From NCBI GenBank assembly GCA_021234155.1, contig JAJEKV010000012.1:6081789-6145788 (forward strand): a stretch of DNA of 64,000 nt, given 5' to 3'. The notes under the pieces are model-generated. The model worked only from the letters and a program-made list of their open reading frames with translations. It searched no databases and was not told where the DNA came from. The position numbers and the translations under genes are program-made. The DNA comes from Isoetes taiwanensis (taxonomy: Eukaryota > Streptophyta > Lycopodiopsida > Isoetales > Isoetaceae). Below are positions 1 through 11,036 of the stretch, piece by piece (within the stretch, counting starts at the first letter, position 1; each line of letters opens with the position of its first letter).

Positions 1-222
1 GAGAATTGCCATTGCCAAATCTAAATCAGAGATATTGAGATGTAACAAACTTGCCATACTTACCTAAACATTATCGTGAATACATACTAACAAAATTCGT
101 TGCACTTGATCGATGTCTATAAGGTGTATAACTTCTGACCTGCAAGTGGACTAGGCCGTTTCAATATGCAACTTGTAAAAATTGCCAAAGGGTAAACGAA
201 AATGTAAGAGGCAACGCCCAAT

Positions 223-342
223 TTAGAAAAATGATTTATAGGGAGCAAAGCCAACGTAGTGATTTTTTGCTATATTGTTCAAAGCCCATTCTAAAGCGTG
301 CCTCATTAATTTCTTTGAAGCATCTACAAATATAATTAGCTC
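223..342 (-). pseudogene. possible USP-like domain fragment
   Basis: A short minus-strand open stretch reads E-E-E-L-I-I-F-V-D-A-S-K-K, then a helix ending A-L-E-W-A-L-N-N-I-A-K. This resembles the first strand and helix of the plant universal-stress-like domain found at the N-terminus of some receptor-like cytoplasmic kinases (VxVDASKEx...ALxWAL). No kinase domain follows in the window, and the expected glycine-aspartate turn after the helix is lost. I read it as a decayed fragment. The match is from memory of the family pattern only, so it could be chance. Confidence 0.25.
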
Positions 343-586
343 CTCCTCTAGGTTCTTTAATCCAAAATTCTTCTTCAAATTGTAGTTGCTACTGTTGTAT
401 AATCTACTATCTCCAATCCAACGCACACTTGAAACTCTTAATTACTGCACAGGTAGAGCAATATATATTAAAAAACCATAGGAATGGAGAATTGCTCCAA
501 TAAATCCATGCCTTCATTAAATTGCTTCCAGAACACACAATTCGATTAAATTCCTAAGTTTGTACATGAGCAAAAAGCAGAGAATA

Positions 587-890
587 CCTTGGCCACATGG
601 AGATCCCCTAACGCCATGTAACTGCCTGCCTACGCTCGCCATGCTACCCAAGTGTGTGTCTGTATATAATAGGGGGTCAGGTTTAGTTGCAAGAAATTTT
701 TCTTCCCTCCCTGCGAAATGTCCACGATCTCCCTGTCTAACCAGTATACATCAAAGTACAACTTCAAGCAAAATAAATTACCTGTTCCTATGCCGGTAGA
801 ACATTTTGTCGAGTGCTCTTCAAACAAACAGCACAACCACCAATTGCAAATACGTCTTCCATGTCCAGCCACACGTTTAATCTGATTGCA
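587..890 (-). pseudogene. alternative NAD(P)H dehydrogenase (NDA-type) fragment
   Basis: Two minus-strand blocks resemble the C-terminal half of plant type II (rotenone-insensitive) NAD(P)H dehydrogenases of the mitochondrial inner membrane. Positions 890-791 read M-E-D-V-F-A-I-G-G-C-A then V-L-P-A, matching the FAD-binding motif DVFALGDCA...VLPA of the family; the key Asp of GDC is replaced by Gly. Positions 760-587 contain K-K-N-F-L-Q-L-N, then H-L-G-S-M-A-S-V-G-R, then a shifted frame Y-M-A-L-G-D-L-H-V-A-K ending at a GT donor. This matches the family motif KHLGSMASVGRY.ALVDLR. A small insertion after VGR and stops between blocks show it is decayed. Neither earlier nor later exons were found nearby. 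Confidence 0.6.
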
Positions 891-1701
891 TGGAATTGTT
901 TTAAAAAAATGCAGTAAATTGTAAAGATGGTAGGAGATGCTATCATTTACATCATTTAAAAACACAGAGGAAATAAAAAGTGGATGCCAAATGCAGCTCC
1001 ATCATAGCTGTGACATGAGCGTGCTCAACCAGGCTGCTCGACAGCCAATACAACTACAAATGCCAAAACATATTCACTAAATAGTATGATGTAGTCGAGA
1101 ATTGGTCTGCTATAGTCTGTAGCCTATGGATGTCTTAAATCATTGTAGAAAACACTCTGCGGCATCGAAAAACAAATAATGCATTGATATTAGAATAAAA
1201 GCACAAGATCCACATAAATTATCAACCTCTATTAAGAAATAGCCAGAAGGGACTTCCAACTTTGCATGCTCTGAGACTTATCAGATTATAACAGTGCCTA
1301 AGACATAGTAATTTCAAATAATAAGATCTATCTTGCCTTAAGTCATCTCAGGCTTTTCTACAGCTGATTAGCAAAGCAATGTAGTTAAAAAAGCTTCTCC
1401 TTAGTCCATAGAATTCTAGTGCGTAATGTCATGGTGATGGTGAGATATTCATATCCACATTATGCCCATCAGAAGCAGCAAATACAATGAGATTAGCAGA
1501 ACCAATGCCAATATAAAGATTATGCAAAAGCTGATAAGAATCTGCACTGCTTCCTATACCTTGTAAGCAAGCATCCACAGATTATGCAGTTCAATAGCAA
1601 GTGCTGAGATATATATCAGCATGATCTGAGGCTTCATAAAACAAATAGAGCTCGGCAAATAGTAGCTAAAGAAATTAGTATGCCACTATTAACTTAAATG
1701 A
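891..1701. other. intergenic, nothing recognised
   Basis: AT-rich sequence without a credible reading frame, repeat or RNA gene that I can identify. It could contain introns of the decayed NDA-type gene, but no further exon of that family was found. Confidence 0.5.
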
Positions 1702-1709
1702 GCCTAAAA

Positions 1710-1947
1710 CCCGGGGGATTCACCTTTCATTAGCGTATAACCCATAAGAGTTCAACGGAGGGTGTTTTTTGGATCATTTGCATACGTATACTTAGGGGTT
1801 AGGGGTGTTTTTAGGCACTGATCTAGAGCAGTATCTATACACATAGGGGTCAAATTGCCTTTTAAAAATGTGTATACAAGGGTAGTTTTTTGCTACCCTC
1901 CGAACGCAGATGCCATACCCTCTTTATGTATAAGTGCATCCCCCGGG
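1710..1947. mobile_element. hAT-like MITE, copy 1
   Basis: A 238-bp element with terminal inverted repeats CCCGGGGGAT(T/G)CAC. It is flanked on both sides by the perfect 8-bp direct repeat GCCTAAAA (1702-1709 and 1948-1955). An 8-bp target duplication is typical of hAT-superfamily insertions. It has no coding capacity. The same two ends occur at 3059-3294 and at the termini of the 4.2-kb element at 36909-41135, so this is a deletion derivative of a family present several times in the window. The perfect target duplication suggests it is the youngest of these. Confidence 0.78.
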
Positions 1948-1955
1948 GCCTAAAA

Positions 1956-3050
1956 GAAGTACCTGATTATTGGATGCTATTAGCCGAGAACCCATCAAAA
2001 CACAACGATACAACGCATGAAAATAGCGCAAAAAAGGATACCCATGCTGAGGTTTTTCAATAGTAGGTGTTAAGTATTCTTCGTCTTAGACAAATAAAAT
2101 GGCAAATAAAACACATCCAGAATAGGACCAACCAACGTTGGTTTCTACTCTCTTGCTATGAATAGTTCATAGCCAACTAAACTCAAGAATCATGAGGCCT
2201 TTAAAAATCATGTAATTGATGCCTTGAAAAGCTTGTAAAGCTATGTCTATAAGTGCATCGATTTATTTGGATGAGGTACTATTAATCTTGCTACTTTTTG
2301 CTTGCCTCTGTTGATCATGCTCAAACTCAAATATTAGGACCGTGTAAAATAGTCGTGAATCTCATGAAAGATATGCATTTGCAATGTACTGGAGGAAGAA
2401 CAAGGGGATGGGAGAGGACAGTGGGGAAAGCCTTAAAAGAATGGCGAGATAGTAAGGAAAATCCGGCATTGCTTCTAGGGCGGGAAATGGGCAAGGGGCC
2501 AAAAACCATTGCTCTCAGATTATCCTGATACGTAAAAGCCATGCCGGATTTGAAAAGAAAAGGGGCTGACAGGAAGATATAATATTAAGGGCATCATAAC
2601 ACATTTGTGAGAAACCCTAAAGTCTCTATCCAAGAACTATGGCAGGAGTTGGGAGACCATAAAACTTCCAAAAGAGAATACACAAATACAAAAATACTCA
2701 TAATGAGATCCAAAAGGAGCATAGATTGTCACAATATCTGAGGTACTATAAGCTGATCTATCATTATATTACAAGGGCTATAGCCTGTCATATTCAGCAA
2801 AAAATGACAAATTGCTTACTTCAAATGGATGCAAAATGCTTAAACTCAAAAAAGTTCTAAGCCAAACCTATAGATTTAATGTAGTAAGTTAGAATCTGTG
2901 TCACTGTCATGATTGATAGTTGTTGCCGAAAGTAAAGAAGCAAAACGAGTTGGTGGTTTTAAAGCAAGAGGAGCTCATTTGATGCTGAAGGGCTCTACGA
3001 ATGTCAATTTTGTAGAGCCACTTTTCTACTATAAAGAGTAGTATTAGAGC
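1956..3050. other. intergenic, nothing recognised
   Basis: No gene or repeat that I can support. Short open frames on both strands at 2298-2542 overlap each other and lack family motifs. Confidence 0.5.
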
Positions 3051-3058
3051 ATAAACTG

Positions 3059-3294
3059 CTCGGGGGATTCACATTTGTTGAGCGTACAAAACGTGTGAGC
3101 TCAACTATAGAGGATTTTTTCGACCATTTTACGCAAGCATACTTACCATTAGGGGGTTTATTCACCACTATTTGGGGTAAACTATATACTTTAGGGGTTA
3201 AATTAGCTTTCATAAGTCAGCATACCAAGAATGTTTTTGGATGCCCCTTGAACGTAGATGGCATATCCCCTTTGTGATAAGTGAATCTCTGGGG
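3059..3294. mobile_element. hAT-like MITE, copy 2
   Basis: A 236-bp element in the same orientation as the copy at 1710-1947. Shared blocks are CGGGGGATTCAC at the left end, the internal GCATACTTA block, and GGCATATCCCCTTTGTGATAA near the right end. The flanks ATAAACTG (3051-3058) and ATAAAATG (3295-3302) match at 7 of 8 positions, again an 8-bp target duplication. The right TIR is more diverged (CCCCAGAGATTCAC in reverse complement), so it is older than copy 1. Confidence 0.68.
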
Positions 3295-3302
3295 ATAAAA
3301 TG

Positions 3303-4285
3303 AAGGGCATTTATGAAAACACGTATCTATCTATGATCAGAGAATTCATGCATCACTTTGCCTTATGAAGAGATTGTTGTTCTAAGAATGAGGCTGCCAA
3401 TTATTAGTAAGAATTGCGCTTTTCCCTCTGTATATTTAAAGTCTTTCTACCGTGCACCATGCATTGTCGTCTTCAAGGCTCAAATCGGCCAAAAATGTAA
3501 TGACTAACTTCTTCCCACTATTCAATTTATCCATTTTTCATTTGCACAGAATGAGCACGACATATTAATATGAGACTGTTCACAGCTAAGGCCAACATTC
3601 AAACACAAGGAAGATCTATACAAAGACTATTTGAAAAGGCCATTAAGCTACCCCAGTACTATGGCTATGCATGTAAATCCGTGGCGATGGAAACCCATAG
3701 CCAAAACTGTGGCAAGGAAAAAAACATAGACAGCTGCGTGGCAAGGCACACAGTATGGAAAAGCATTTCGAGGTTTTGGGGTTAGGGCGATGTTCTCGCT
3801 ATTCTTCTCAACCGTCCCTTTCCCTAGATCAAGAGCTAAGGACCAGGTGAATGTCCATGTCAAGTTTTAGGACACATAGATAGCCCAGGGTTTCAGATAA
3901 GGTGACACTAAAAATAGGGCTGTTGCACTAAAAAAAAAAGAAAAAAAAACAAGTTGCAAAAATTCGATGAATGGACTACTAGACTAGGATTAGCTTCAAA
4001 GATTCAAGGAAAGTGCAAGTTGTGGGGATTCTCGAAATCGACTGTTTAGACTTGCAATTAGCTTCAAAAGTTCAATAATTATTTGTATGAGCATTGGAGC
4101 TAAAGTTCGTATCATGGCAACATCTAAAATCTAAGCACAAATGCTTTATTTGAAAATGTCTCGTCTCTTGCAGCACATGAAAAATGGATGTGCCATAAGA
4201 TAAGACAGAATAAGAAACAAAAAATCGTTGTGGGATTTTACGATTGGATTGGGTACTGCACGAACTATATCATCATGGACATGTT
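3303..4285. other. intergenic, nothing recognised
   Basis: No supported feature. Opposed short open frames at 3570-3863 shadow each other and show no motif. Confidence 0.4.
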
Positions 4286-4545
4286 CTAGTAGTATATGGC
4301 ACATGACAATGACACGTGATACAACCATGATATATAGCAACATTTGTAGTAGTATATGACACATGACAATGACACGTGACACACGCATGACATATAGCAA
4401 TACGTCTAGTATCATATGGCATGTGACACAACCATGTTATGAATGACACATTCGCAATCACGACACTTGCAAGCAAGACATACTACTAGTGTTGCATGAC
4501 ACGTGACACAACCATATCAACATAAGACAAGTGAGACTAATGGCA
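4286..4545. repeat. degenerate ~60-bp tandem repeat
   Basis: Three to four imperfect units, each containing GTAGTATATG(G/A)CACATGACA followed by ATGACACGTGA and a CAACCATG/CGCATG block. The units decay towards the right. The frequent CACGTG is produced by the repeat itself, so I would not read it as a set of regulatory G-boxes. Confidence 0.55.
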
Positions 4546-4779
4546 TGCCAAACATGACATTTGACATTTGTCATAAGTTTCTCAATACAGGAGACATAAA
4601 AATGAATAGCAATATATGACATAAGGCATGCCAAATTTTAAAATTATATAGTTGGTGTCAGATGCATTTGTTGTTTGTTATATAAAATGTTATATAAAAT
4701 ATGATAGATGCATTTAGTGTTGGTTTTATTGCAACTGGTAGCTTCATATTGTGTTTAAGGCTCAAAACTTTCTGTTGCG

Positions 4780-4782
<3 letters not shown>

Positions 4783-4812
<30 letters not shown>

Positions 4813-5114
4813 GAGGAAAAGGAAGGATTTTATTAAACATAAACAAGGTACATCAAGGTTTTCACCGGCTCAAGAATTGTTAAAAGCCTAAACACAGTAT
4901 ATTGCTCTAAGCAAAGTGATCTGATCATTTCTGGAGAAAAGAGTGAAGTGAGCTTCACATGCCGACTGCTACATAGCATAAGCATCCATAACGAACATAA
5001 CATAATGTCAAAGACTGGTGCTTTCCTTTTCGTCTGAGAATGATAGTCATCTCCAAGGTACTTCTTAATAAAATTGGTCCCTGTTACATCCACAATAACT
5101 TGGCTCCTCCACAC
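4783..5114 (-). mobile_element. 3' end of a poly-A retroelement (LINE-like)
   Basis: On the minus strand the sequence ends TTTAATAAAATCC, a CT-rich tract, then about 30 A (poly-T at 4783-4812 on plus). This matches the form of plant L1-type LINE tails and resembles the LINE tail at 13480-13534. The 90-residue minus-strand frame that precedes it has no motif I recognise. A processed cellular transcript is an alternative. Confidence 0.4.
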
Positions 5115-5339
5115 AACTGGTTGTCAAAAGTGAGGGCATCTGAGAACTTCTAGTACAACATGAAAATGCTCATGCATTCAACAAGCAAAATCTTCTGGGA
5201 GAACTTCTATTAAGAGTGGAGCAAAGGACCTTGATCTTTGAACATGCAGTATGCCATGTCATAGAACAAGAGCAATTAGTGAAGCGATCTCATAAAAAAT
5301 TGTTGTTATGTTTGTAATAATCACATTGTTAGGGCTGAC

Positions 5340-5845
5340 ATTTGGACCAGTTGTAGGACCCCACTATCCACACTAGAAAGGGGTCCCAAGTGACGTTCCC
5401 CTAGATAATGTGCCATTTTTTGTGTTTCTACATATTAAATGTATAGAAATGGGAATTGGGCCACCGTGAGGGTGAAAGACTATTCTCGTGATGCCAAGTG
5501 GCACTACCCAATAATGCAGAGGGCGGACGATTCCGCTCAATCAATTAACAAAAAGCGTAGGAGGTTGCAAAGAGGCACAACATCAAACAACAGGTCAATT
5601 CGTGGCTCCTCACTTTCCCATGATGGGGGAACGACAAAGGTAGATCCTTTTCCGCAACAATCGTAGACACTCTCCCAACTAGCACTGGCCCTTGGGGCTA
5701 TTGCGAAAAGGGATCCCCCTTTTATATTGAAGATCCTTGGATTTGTTAATACGGAAAGGAATCCCTTTTACATTGAAGATCCTTGGATTTTAATTGTCCA
5801 CATATAAAAGCAAAGACATATTTAGAAAAAATAATAAATCGTTAA
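5340..5845 (+). promoter_or_regulatory. possible promoter region with a direct repeat
   Basis: Contains two copies of TTGAAGATCCTTGGATTT (5727-5744 and 5773-5790), each preceded by a GGGAT/GGAATCCC(T)TTTTA block, then a TATA-like TATAAAAG at 5803-5810. A pyrimidine-rich, GC-richer leader follows. It could be the promoter of the gene whose exons are seen at 8748-9934, but no exon connects the two. A 75-residue plus frame at 5439-5666 has no recognisable domain. Confidence 0.25.
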
Positions 5846-7562
5846 GGGAGGGCGCGCATTACTCCTCTATTTCAGAACAGTCGCCCAGCGCCCAAGATAA
5901 TCTGTGTGCAGATTAGGCCTTTATGCTTAGTTTTGTTTGGCTTTGATTTTGAATTTGGTTTTGATATTCTTCTTAATGCATTATTTCCTTTCGATTTCTC
6001 TATCATGTCTGTTGCGTTATCCAGAAAAGTTTATGTTGTAAGTTTCACAAAGCAAGACCTCAAAATATTTTCTCCGTGTCCTGATCGTTCTGAATCTTAC
6101 CAATGTTCCTTGCCACCAAACAAAAAACTCATTTTCTCATGTCGGATTTATTAGCTTTCTGTTAGCTATCAGAACTAACAAATCCCGGATTTATTATAGA
6201 GTCTATAAGTCCTTTCTTTAGATCAAGCACCGATATCAAAGCATGTCTAAAATGAATCCTAGATATTGAATCTTGTTTTTCAGTTTTCGCCTCCAGACAT
6301 AGCAAGGATTTGCTGATCCCCTAACCGAGACAAGAAGGAAGTCTTTGCACATAGTATATTGTCTTCAGTGTTCTACTTATTGAATCACGTTCTGTAGTTC
6401 ATGTTGATGCAACAGAATTATGAAGGGCGCAATCTTGATTGAGTTGATGGCACAATTCCTTATATGAAATTTCTTATTATGACTTGATAGGTTCCAACAA
6501 AAAGTATTCTTTAGCTACATGCTTATGGTACAACATAGGACTATAAACGTTCTTCATCATCTCCTTTTTGCTTTGGTTCTTTCCTTCACAATGTTTAACT
6601 AAATGTATGACACTATCATGGAAATGTTTTTTTTTTGGGTCTATTGTTCTGGATATTTAATGTCAATTCTATTTAAAAGTGAAGCAATGCGCAAATGTTC
6701 AAAAAGACACCCGTCTTAGTTGGTCATGTAGTCACATTTCCAATCAACTCAATTGTAGATATCCAACTTTGGTTTTTTAATTGTGAATGTACTAAGCACA
6801 TGACATTTACGGAAGGAGGCTTTAGAATATGGTCATGATCATACCTTCCATTCATTATTCTTGGAAGATCCGCGTAATCACTTGGCAAACTACCAAATAC
6901 CAATGGGGCTTTTGAAGCTAGATTATCTTAAGCTCAAGCGCAGTTTAAGTTAGGTGTATGGAAGTTTTCATAGATACAATTTGACAAATATTTCCCATCT
7001 CAACATCTCTTCAAACTTATGCTAGTGTTAAACTGTTTTGTTAATCTGCCATTTTCATGTTGCATATATCATATAATCATTATGCTTGCATCCATGATCC
7101 CTTTCCTGTAATCTAGGAAGCACATAGCTGACATCCTCAAAGGTATGATTTAGCATATGTGAATAAATAGATTATCCAACGTTTACAAATGCTACAAGCA
7201 TGCAAATAGTTTCCATGATAATTATTGTTCTTTTGCACATTGCTGTCGATATTGTTTCCTTATATATTATGCTTACACTTGGATAATTTAGAAGTGAAAT
7301 TATTAGATCATGGCAGTTAGATATATCATGTACTAATACTTTTTATTGTTGCATTTATCTCTTTTTACCTGCTTATAATACTAATGATTGCATGTATAAG
7401 TCTTTAGCATGTGTAAATGGTATATCATGCCTTAATAAATATTTCTAATGTGGTTTATGCAGCTTACTCAATAGAAACTTGCAAGTCATCTCTACGTCAA
7501 TAGGTATGTGCACTTGTTAGTAACACATATCTTGATCCAAGGTAGATCTAATAAGCAAATAT

Positions 7563-7661
<99 letters not shown>

Positions 7662-8747
7662 ATAGGACATACACTTCAATGCAAATAATGGCCAAAATGC
7701 TAGAAAATTTGACCTACAATGCAAGTATCAGGAGGCAACCCAATTTTATCCTCAATATCTTCATGTTGGGAGTTTGGTCCAGGGTAACACATTAATCCTT
7801 GAACAAATATGTCTCAAGTTTGAGGCCACCAAACACTGCATTGAATGTACGGTCATTAGGGGAAGGACCTAATAAGCAACCTCTTCCTCTTCCTCGCCAT
7901 CGTCGTCATAGTAATTTCTATTTCTCCTCCTAGCATTTACTTCTTTTTGGGTAATTCTTCTTGCTCCTCCTCCTCCTCCTCCTCCTTTTCATCTTCTTCT
8001 TCCTAGCATATAGTTTTTCTTTGAGTCCTCTTCCTCTTCTTCATCTCAGCACTAAAGTTTTGTTTTTGTTTTTGTTTTATTTTTTGGTAACTCCTCCTTG
8101 GTTTATCTTGGTTCGATTCTCAAGAAGATAAGGTTTAAGATTTTTCAATTCCTCTCAGCATATAAATTTTCATTTTTTTGGGGGGGAGGGGGGAGGGGGG
8201 GTGTAATTTCTCTCTCTCTCTCTCTCCCTCCCCCTTTTTTCCTTCTTTTGTGGGTAAAACACGTGGGTTTTTTCTTGGTTAGATTGCTAGGGGGACAAGG
8301 TTCAAGATTTCCAGTTTAACTCATACAACAAATCACTTGCTAAATTCTATAGCAATTTAATTCGCATTTGTGAGGAGGTAGTAGGTCTATAGGTTTCTTA
8401 GGAGTTTTGATATTTTTGTATGTTGTACAGTTTTGCAATTAGAATTTCATATCAAGGGATGCGTAAAAAAGATAATAATGAAGCTCAAATACTATAAGCA
8501 TTTATAAGTAATAATAAAAAGCCAACATCTGCCCAAATATATATATATGCTATCAGATTGAGTTATTAGTTATCCATCTTTTCTGCTCAATTATAAATTT
8601 ATGGCTGTATTTATGTGAGTTAAAATAACCATAGTTAATATTTCACATTTTACAGTGTTTTGTGTTGGGAACGAAACTCCTAAGGTATGTATGTGCAGTT
8701 GATTGGTATGTCATTTGAATTGCTGCCATAACTCAATTTAGATTCAG
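5846..8747. other. long non-coding stretch, introns or intergenic
   Basis: AT-rich sequence with no exon I can defend. If the gene at 8748-9934 starts near 5.8 kb, this would be its 5' untranslated region and long introns. It contains the AT microsatellite at 7566-7658 and CT/TC-rich runs at 7880-8240. Confidence 0.4.
7566..7658. repeat. (AT)n microsatellite
   Basis: About 46 uninterrupted AT units. Such a long pure tract is expected to be length-polymorphic and prone to assembly error. Confidence 0.97.
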
Positions 8748-9934
8748 GTTATATAAAGCTATTCAACACGGCGAGTTCTTTCCTTGAGCATTTAGGAACA
8801 AGTTTCCTACACGAGGTGGTTGTCATGGGAATGTTTAGGTACTTCACAATGCCAAACAAATAGCATTCAATATGTTCATGCTAGCATTCACATGCAAATG
8901 ATAAATTATAGGAGGAGGAAGTACCCAAGGGCCATATCAGAGCAAGTGCTTGCAGAAATGGAGACCAATAATCCAATTGCCCTGAATCTTGACAACCAGA
9001 AGTTTATTTTAGATAAGGATGGCAATTGGAGTTCAGGTTCTATGTGCCTTCTATATGGAAGTTCTTAAATGAAAGATTATAAGCTTTTAAAAACCTTGAC
9101 AAATGATCGGGTCTTAAATTATCCAATGCAGAAGTTCCAGTAGTACAAGATGAGGTGCAAAAGGAGATCCATGAGCTGCGCAAAGAAAAACGAAAATTGG
9201 TATGCCTCACATTTGGAGTTCCATTTAATCATTTTGGTTAATTGCTAGAAGCTTCTTATTGTAGTCCAAAGTTTTTATAAAATTTGGCCTCATTTAGTTG
9301 GTATTTCTTGATTATTACATCTCAATAATTCGTATCCGTGCAGTATTGCTTTCGCATTCCATCTCTAAATTGGCTTGTGTCATAATTGTTTTTGCAGAGG
9401 AAGGAAGTTGAGAAGTACTATAAGCAAGCTGAGGAGTTGAAAGACATGAAGGAGAAAATGAATCTTTTAGATTTTAAATATCAACTCTTGCTCGACATGG
9501 TAAACATCTTTGAAATGTCTTCATTTTCCTTAGATTCAATTAAACTATTCACTCTTTTGCCTTGTCCATAGTGGTCATCTAGAGTTGGTGACAAAGAGAA
9601 GAAATGTTTTGAGAGAGGAGGAGATATTGAAAGGCTGCATCTTGTTGACAAGGATAGTAAGTTCTCTCAAAGAGAAGAAATGAAGAATTTGCACGTTGAT
9701 AAAAACAAGAAGCTTTCAGAGGGAGAAGGAAGCATAAAGAAATCACATCTTAATGACAAAGACAAGAAGTTGCTTGAGAGAAAACATGATATAAACAATT
9801 TACATATGGTTGATGATGAGCAAAAGTTTGTTGAAAGGGAGGGTAATGCACATAAGAGTAAGGGCGGTTCACGAAATGTTACATCCTTGTTTACTACAGA
9901 GATACAAATAAGGCAGGACGAGGAATCAGATTGA
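8748..9934 (+). CDS. unidentified coiled-coil protein, 3' exons
   Basis: Five exons join in frame at GT-AG sites: 8748-8838, 8912-9036, 9132-9199, 9398-9499 and 9572-9934, ending in TGA. Exon 1 reads N-T-A-S-S-F-L-E-H-L-G then F-L-H-E-V-V-V-M-G-M-F. Exon 2 carries R-R-K-Y-P-R-A-I-S-E-Q, A-E-M-E-T-N-N-P and L-D-N-Q-K-F-I-L-D-K-D-G-N-W. Exons 3-4 are a heptad-rich coiled coil (K-E-I-H-E-L-R-K-E-K ... E-K-Y-Y-K-Q-A-E-E-L-K). The last exon is hydrophilic, with a loosely repeated ~25-residue unit (D-K-D-S-K-F ... D-K-N-K-K-L ... D-K-D-K-K-L ... D-D-E-Q-K-F). Reading frame is kept across four splice junctions without stops, so it is a real or recently real gene. I do not recognise the family. The 5' end was not found. 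Confidence 0.68.
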
Positions 9935-10466
9935 ACATCAAAAGAGAAGAGTAACCAGATATCACAGTGTAATGCCTTTTAGATGTATCCCTCAAGTTTG
10001 AAGTTGATAAAGGCAACTGAAGTAATGTCATAGGCAACTTTATTCTTAAAAAGTTAACATGTTGAAGCCTTGCAAACCTTACATTAACAAATCGAAATAA
10101 CAAAAGGTGGACATAAATTTCTACTCTCACTAACTAATTAGAATTGCAAACTCAATTATGGAAGTTATCAAGATTCGAATGCTTCTTTTCTTAAAAAACA
10201 ACAAAGTTTCTCGATGTACACAAAATGCAAAAAGAAATATCTCACAAGGCATGAAATACAATGAATTGAAATGAATTTATCATAGGGCCAAACCATCATA
10301 TGACAAAGATATATGGTGAATAGTACATCTTTTCTTGCAAATAGAACTGACGTAAAACTCCAGACATCTTATCGCATTATGTTTGCAGTGGTATAGATGT
10401 TATCACTATGAATGATATTGGCATATGTGGCAAGAGTTAAGCAAATAGCAGAAGATAGAATAGTAG

Positions 10467-11004
10467 CAAAATAACAGGGGATTCCAGGGGATTTGATATA
10501 GATGTAAAAATAACAATTCCCGATACCATAGACCATATATCCCTAAAAAAATTGAATGGGTTGTTATAAAAAAATAAAATAAAATAAAAATATAGATTTA
10601 AGATAAAAAATAATCACATTATCTCACTGGGTACATTGGTTAAAACGGTCTTATTAGGACATTGAACTATTTTGGTAGAGGTTCGAGCCCTCGTATTTCA
10701 TATTCTAAAATCTTAGGCAAAGCCATATAGAGGTTCGACATTCCCTCAAAACCTTAGGCGAAATGGTATTTGATATTTCAAAATCATAGGCGCCTCCAAT
10801 CATAAACGACAATAAGCGAAACGAGAGTTGCCCAGGGGCCCCAACATACGATCTGGGTCGTAGGATCGACGAATCCGACGATTGTGGTAGTCTGGGTGCA
10901 CCTCGTTTAGAATATATAGCAAAATAACAGGGGTTCCAGGGGGATTTAAAAATAACAATTCCCGAAACCAGGATTATATATCCCTAAAACAACTGAATGG
11001 GTTG

Positions 11005-11036
<32 letters not shown>

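Noticed and set aside
4290-4460. Multiple CACGTG motifs as regulatory G-boxes
   Set aside because: They are part of a ~60-bp tandem repeat with no gene next to it.
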